64,000 bases of DNA from Solanum dulcamara (lineage: Eukaryota; Streptophyta; Magnoliopsida; Solanales; Solanaceae), in the NCBI RefSeq assembly GCF_947179165.1, contig NC_077242.1, positions 43,765,097 to 43,829,096 of the forward strand, read 5' to 3'. Below are positions 59,766-64,000 of the stretch, piece after piece; position 1 is the stretch's first letter, and every line of letters begins with the position of its first letter. A program made the translations under genes and the position numbers. The notes below the pieces were generated by a model, which searched no databases, was not told the origin of the DNA, and saw only the letters and a list, made by a program, of their open reading frames with translations.

Positions 59766-60491
59766 CATTATTTTAAATTATGATTAAAATATGGATTGAG
59801 CCGTATGTTCCTCGGTATTTTTTTAAATTATAGATCGAGACAAATGATCCTCGGTATATTTTACTATGTGATAATGGCAACGAGTCCCATAAAGGGGCCG
59901 GGTGCAGTACATTATGTAAACTACTCTTTCATCAAGTCCCTCACTAAAGGGATGGATACTTACGTAGGCATGTATATGAAACTATAGGGATACACTGGTG
60001 ACCCCGATCCCCATAGTGGACAGGATGTACTATGATGAAATATATGATAAGATTATTCCGTATACGATGATATCATATCGTATATGAGGACTTGATGAAA
60101 TAATATACATCATGAGAGGGGATAATGATATGGTGATATGGTAATATGATAAAATAGTTATGATACTGAGTTCCTTAGTGAGACGGGCATAACATATGAT
60201 GATGCATATGACTACGTGTCCTAAGGTGCAGGTACATTAATTTGTTAATTGTTACACTTATCCCCTACATCCTTGTTTCAGTTATGGTCTCACATATGAC
60301 GTGTTATGTTTTATATACTCAGTACATAAATCGTACTGACCTCCCTTTCTTTAGGGGGGGAGAGGGGGCTGCATTTCATGCCTGCAGGTACAGGTACTTA
60401 CTTTGGAGATTTGCCAGCTTAGGACTCCTACTCAGCTATGTCGGAAGTGCTCCACTACTCCGGAGTCTAGCTTTTGGTGCTGATCGTATAA

Positions 60492-60513
<22 letters not shown>
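59766..60513 (+). repeat. A-type LTR tail
   Basis: Matches A's 5' LTR from about 26525 to 27250: 'atatggattgagccgt', the CCGAGTCC motif block, and the 'ctcagtacata..cgtactgacctccctttctt' region. It could be the tail of A's own 3' LTR or of F. LINE2's poly(T) begins inside a TA run at its end. Confidence 0.8.
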
Positions 60514-60522
<9 letters not shown>

Positions 60523-63500
60523 TTATGGGAACAGACCCTACACGAGGCTCCCACCTCTCATGCACAGTCAGGGGTTGAGCAACACCCCCAAGCCTTAACA
60601 TAAATAACAAAAGTAAAAATACAAGGAGGGGGACATAAAACCTTACCTCCGATCCTATGTTGGTTCATAAGTCGGATAACCTACTAAGGTCAGCTAACTC
60701 ATCCCCGAAACAAAAAAGGGCTAACTATAACTAGAAAGCAGTAAACCTATGAGAGGACTCCTCCCGGTACAAATCAACTAATAAAGCATAAATGAGGGAG
60801 ACTCTCCCCTTCCATGAGAAAACAAGAAAGTAGCCTACACTAGTCCTATTCAAATATGCTACGACTCAGGCATAGCTACATTGAGGAAGAACAAGTATAC
60901 GAACCTTCTATCTCGCATGGGTTGGGGAAATTCTTTTCATCTTTGCTCTTTTTAGACATATCGTACCAAGTAGGTCCAAGGAAATTTGCAGCAACAACAA
61001 TCACAGCTAAGGGAGATGAAATGATAGGAAGTAGATGTAGCCATAGCAGCCAGCTTGCTTGGGAAGAGTTCCAAGGCTGCAGCCCTGGCTTAAATGTTTG
61101 ACTGAAGGTGCCTTGCACTTTGGAAGGGTCCATTGTTGCTGTTTGATATGCCTGCACATCAGCAAGTAAACAAGCAAAGAGTTCCAGGTGGATGTTGTAT
61201 AATCAGTATTGTGTTTGTTGGAGCTTCGTCTTCTTGTCTTCTCATCAATGAAAACAGTCAAGGAGTTCCAAAGGACTTGTATGGAAGGGGGCTGCTGCAG
61301 GTGTTTAATGAATGCAACAGGTATGCATGGAGAGTTGATGGGAATATGTGAGGCCCTTGCAAATGTGGTTGTTATGTCCCTTTGTCTGTGACTTTGTTTA
61401 CCTGCACAAACAAGCAAACAAGGAACCAAACAAGTGTGATAGTTGTGGGGGTTGTTGCAAACCTGTAGACAGTTTCTTGTTGCCTCCAAAGGAGTCTTGG
61501 AGTACTTGCATAGATAAACAAAACCAATAAACCACACTGTTGTAACTATTAACTTGTATTTGTTCCTTGTCTATTGCAGGTTGGTGGAGTTGTTGCTGGG
61601 GTGTGTTGATAATAGATAATGTGGATGGCAAGCTGAGTGTGCTGCTCCATAGAAGCCCCAGGTTACTGCAGCCCCTATAGCATTTCCAGAGAGGTTCTGC
61701 CATCTGGATGACTGGAAGGAGTGCATTCGGAATGTAAGGAATGCTGAAGGGAATAGATGAGGCCCCTGTATGTGGGTCTGTTGTCTTCCTTTGTTTGAGG
61801 CTTTGTAGACCTGCACAAGAAGTAGCAAAGGACCCAAACAAGTATGGAAGCTATTGCAGACCTGTATGCAGCTCCTTGTTGCTTCCAAAGACAAAAAGCA
61901 AAGAGCTGCAAGATTCTTGTCATGCTGAATTGTTGCTGCAGGTATTTCATAAGAGAAATTAGCCTGGAAGGAGGGCTGATGTGTTGATGAATTCCTAACA
62001 TGGTAGGCTGCTGTCTCCATGTTATTGCCTTTTATTTGCCAAGGTGCCCCTGATGCTATTGTGTCTACATATAGACCATCAATAGAATACAAACATCCAA
62101 CCAAATAGAATAACCAGTAGGGGCCATATGAAGTCCTCTTAGTGGGGATTTTTGATTTGATGGTTGTATCTGTGATGACCTCTATGTATTTGTTGTTAAG
62201 GCTTGTTGATGTATTACTCCAGCAACCTGCAATAATACAACAAGCAAACCCAGGCAAGAAAGGATTTACACAAGCTAGCAAAAAGGAAAAGACCTGAAAG
62301 TGTGCTTTGGAGACTGTTAGCTTTGTCCAAGTCGCTCGACTAACGTTTCTAATTATCCGTTTGAGTTGAAACTTCATGAGGTCTGCACTTATAGCCTTTT
62401 CTTTACACCTGAAAAATTTGGAGGCTTTTTGACCAAGTTGGAAGTTCCAAACAGCAAAATGCTTTCTCTTTATGCTTAAGGCAGCTGATTTTTTTAAGGT
62501 CGCTCGCCTAACGTCTCGAATTATCCGTTTGGGCTGAAACTTCTTGGGCCTTGTCAAAATAGTATGTGCTGCAATCCTGCAAAGTTTTGAGGCCATGGTG
62601 CAGGTCCACATGCTGCAACTCACCCTGCACATCTTACCTTGCTGAAGCTTAGGTACAGATGTTGCAGGGAGGGTGTTGGCCTGAATGAGAGGCTGATTAT
62701 TTGGTGAAGTCCTATCATGCCAGGTTGTTGCTTCTCTTTTGTTGAGGTAACTTGAACCTGTAGAGACAAGTGACAAGAAGACAAACAAGGAGGATAGATG
62801 CACAGGATGCTGCAGGTTCTTTTGTAGCTCCAAATTACTTCCATAGTAAAGGAGGTTAAGATGCATGTTGTTGCAAGTTACTTCCAAGAGGGGACCCTTA
62901 GTTATGATCAGGATCAGCTCCTTAAGGTACCTGCACCCACCAACAGAAACAGAAAAACACACATACAAACAATTCTGCAAGTTATAGTAACTACTACTAA
63001 TGACTTGTAGGTGTTCCCTGAGTGTTGCAAATTAGTGGATCTATTACTGGAGGGTGTTGTTATTGAGGAAGGTAAGAGGCAAGCTGAATTTGCAGTACAA
63101 AGGATTCCCTATGCAGGATCCTGTTGCTGCTGTAGTGTAGCATATGCAAGTGATGTTACTGAGATGCTGCAGGTCTATGGTAGGTTGTTGGTCCAAGAAT
63201 TCCAATCTCAGCTGCTGAAACTCCAATACCAGGCTCAAAGCTTCATGATACCTGCACCAGATAAACAAACAAAAGGAAAAATCCCTTTGCTGATTCCTGT
63301 GTTGCATCTCTACAGCATTCTTATAGCTCTAAGGCCATCTCCAAGTTATCCATTGGTTCATTTTGCAGCTGCTGTGCCAAGAAGCAAACCTCACCTGGCT
63401 TGCAGTTGTTTGTTCCCTTTTTCCAAATCTGCTGGTACCTACACAATCAAGCATGAAAAGAAAAAAGAAACTATCTACTCTAATCCTTACCTCTAGGGGT

Positions 63501-63611
63501 AGGTTGATTGCTCTAGGAAGGCAATAAACAAGGGAGACTCTCCCCTTTACAAAACTCCTAACTATGAATTTATACATAGGGAGTTCTGTACTACTATTAA
63601 TGATATACAAT
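60514..63611 (-). other. LINE2 3' region (3.1 kb) with repeated modules
   Basis: More than twice as long as LINE1's 3' region. The minus strand has at least eight pyrimidine-rich tracts ending in CAG, mostly CAGGT (plus-strand positions near 61150, 61401, 61811, 62227, 62757, 62929, 63249 and 63439). Two copies of the conserved ~52-bp motif lie at 62331-62384 and 62499-62550. A 469-codon open frame (61571-62980, minus) spans several modules; it has no recognised domain and is treated as non-coding, with doubt. Confidence 0.7.
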
Positions 63612-64000
63612 TCAAGGTGGTTGTTTGATCCTCTTCAGTTTTGTCCTCCTAAAATTTGGCATCCCCATTTTGTCTAGGATGTAGTATCCTCTTGTTTCCT
63701 TAGGAAGCTGTTGAGCACTGTAGAATTGAACCATGCTGTCTACACTGTGGCTATGCTTGGAAAGTGTATCTGTAACAAAGTTAGCTTCCCTATAGATGTG
63801 CTTGCATTGAAAGAAATCCAGCATTATGATCAGCTCCTACAGGTCTGTGATGTAATTCCTGATATTCCAGGGTGGTGTAATCTCTTGTTTTAGCCATTTC
63901 ACAAGTAATTCAGAGTCAACCTCCAGTAGGACCCTGCTGTAGCCATGTTGAATGCACCAAGTGATGCCCAGAAGTGCAGCCTGTACCCCAGCTTGGTTGT
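63612..64000 (-). pseudogene. LINE2 ORF2 C-terminal end (RNase H)
   Basis: The last ~130 codons of ORF2, from the window edge to the stop at 63612. RNase H residues: LLEVDSELLVKWL (Asp), CKHIYREANFVTDTLSKH and the ending KLKRIKQPP, matching LINE1's EVDSQLL, REANYTADVLSK and RRIKKPP. One in-frame TAG is present near 63848, a single transition from a sense codon. The rest of ORF2 lies outside the window. Confidence 0.85.

Larger units (their letters stand above)
24046..60513 (+). mobile_element. Element A: non-autonomous long-LTR gypsy derivative, with nested insertions
   Basis: Plus-strand element. Parts: 5' LTR 24046-27571; primer-binding site 27576-27586; leader to 29442 with an antisense 5S-like segment; LINE1 insertion 29443-38383; integrase/chromodomain remnant 38480-39790; polypurine tract 39801-39813; 3' LTR start 39814-39836; element B insertion 39837-54184; 3' LTR continuation from 54185. 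Without the insertions the interior is only about 3.3 kb and lacks gag, protease, RT and RNase H. Same family as B. The right end after 55504 is complicated by further LTR starts and LINE2, so the end coordinate is approximate. Confidence 0.8.
60514..64000 (-). mobile_element. LINE2: L1-type LINE, 3' part only
   Basis: Same family as LINE1: the last ORF2 segment (RNase H), the stretch after the ORF2 stop, the 'tacaaggagggggac' phrase near the 3' end and the modules are shared. The 3' end is a poly(T) at 60514-60524 on the plus strand. The final ~100 bp differ from LINE1's 3' end. It continues past the window. Confidence 0.9.

Noticed and set aside
61571..62980. 469-codon ORF as a host gene
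   Set aside because: It lies between LINE2's ORF2 stop and poly(T), on the LINE strand, crosses repeated modules, and has no recognisable domain. Kept as a finding, not as a gene.

Overview
This is plant nuclear DNA made almost entirely of transposable elements nested inside one another. I find no intact host gene, tRNA gene or CRISPR array. The window is AT-rich and holds Ty3/gypsy (chromovirus-like) LTR retrotransposons whose primer-binding sites resemble the initiator-tRNA-Met type (TGGTATCAGAG), plus plant L1-type LINEs. The LTR style (ends of the TGTCACGACCC / TGTTACACCCC kind) and the LINE lineage suggest a Solanaceae genome, probably pericentromeric heterochromatin. The family assignment is inference; the nested-repeat nature is seen directly.

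Layout from left to right, with labels of mine. H (minus strand, 1-7280) is a heavily decayed gypsy element: 3' LTR 1-1564, gag-pol remnant 1590-5330, 5' LTR from 5992. C (plus, from 7281) is inserted in H's right LTR. C has a 5' LTR split by solo LTR D (9415-14046), which is itself split by solo LTR J (9425-12293, minus). C's gag-pol remnant is at 14451-18924 and its 3' LTR starts at 19160. Two further LTRs follow, each breaking the previous one: E (20215) and I (22003). A (plus, 24046 to about 60513) has a 3.5-kb 5' LTR, a long leader with an antisense 5S-rRNA-like segment, LINE1 (29443-38383, minus) in its interior, an integrase/chromodomain remnant (38480-39790), and a 3' LTR that begins at 39814.

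B (minus, 39837-54184) is the same family as A, inserted 23 bp into A's 3' LTR. It has two LTRs of about 3 to 3.6 kb, the same gag/protease/RT-less interior, and the same antisense 5S-like segment (47887-48007). Solo LTR K (42846-46334) sits inside B's 3' LTR with an exact AAAAA target duplication. After B, A's 3' LTR resumes (54185). It then shows two more LTR starts at the same internal point (F 55505, G 56873), an A-type LTR tail (59766-60513), and LINE2 (60514 to beyond 64000, minus).

Nothing here works as a cell pathway: the 'genes' are parts of retrotransposon machinery (gag, protease, reverse transcriptase, RNase H, integrase, chromodomain; LINE ORF1 and ORF2), nearly all broken by stops and frameshifts. 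The most unusual content is (i) a non-autonomous LTR family, A/B, that lacks gag to RNase H at the same place in both copies, keeps an integrase/chromodomain tail and carries an antisense 5S rRNA-like segment; (ii) three insertions that each fall within about 25 bp of another LTR's end; (iii) G-box palindromes and repeated hairpin motifs in the LTRs; and (iv) LINE 3' regions built from repeated modules that look like 3' splice sites. Boundaries come from reading by eye (LTR ends, target duplications, comparison of copies) and may be off by a few bases where no target duplication is stated.
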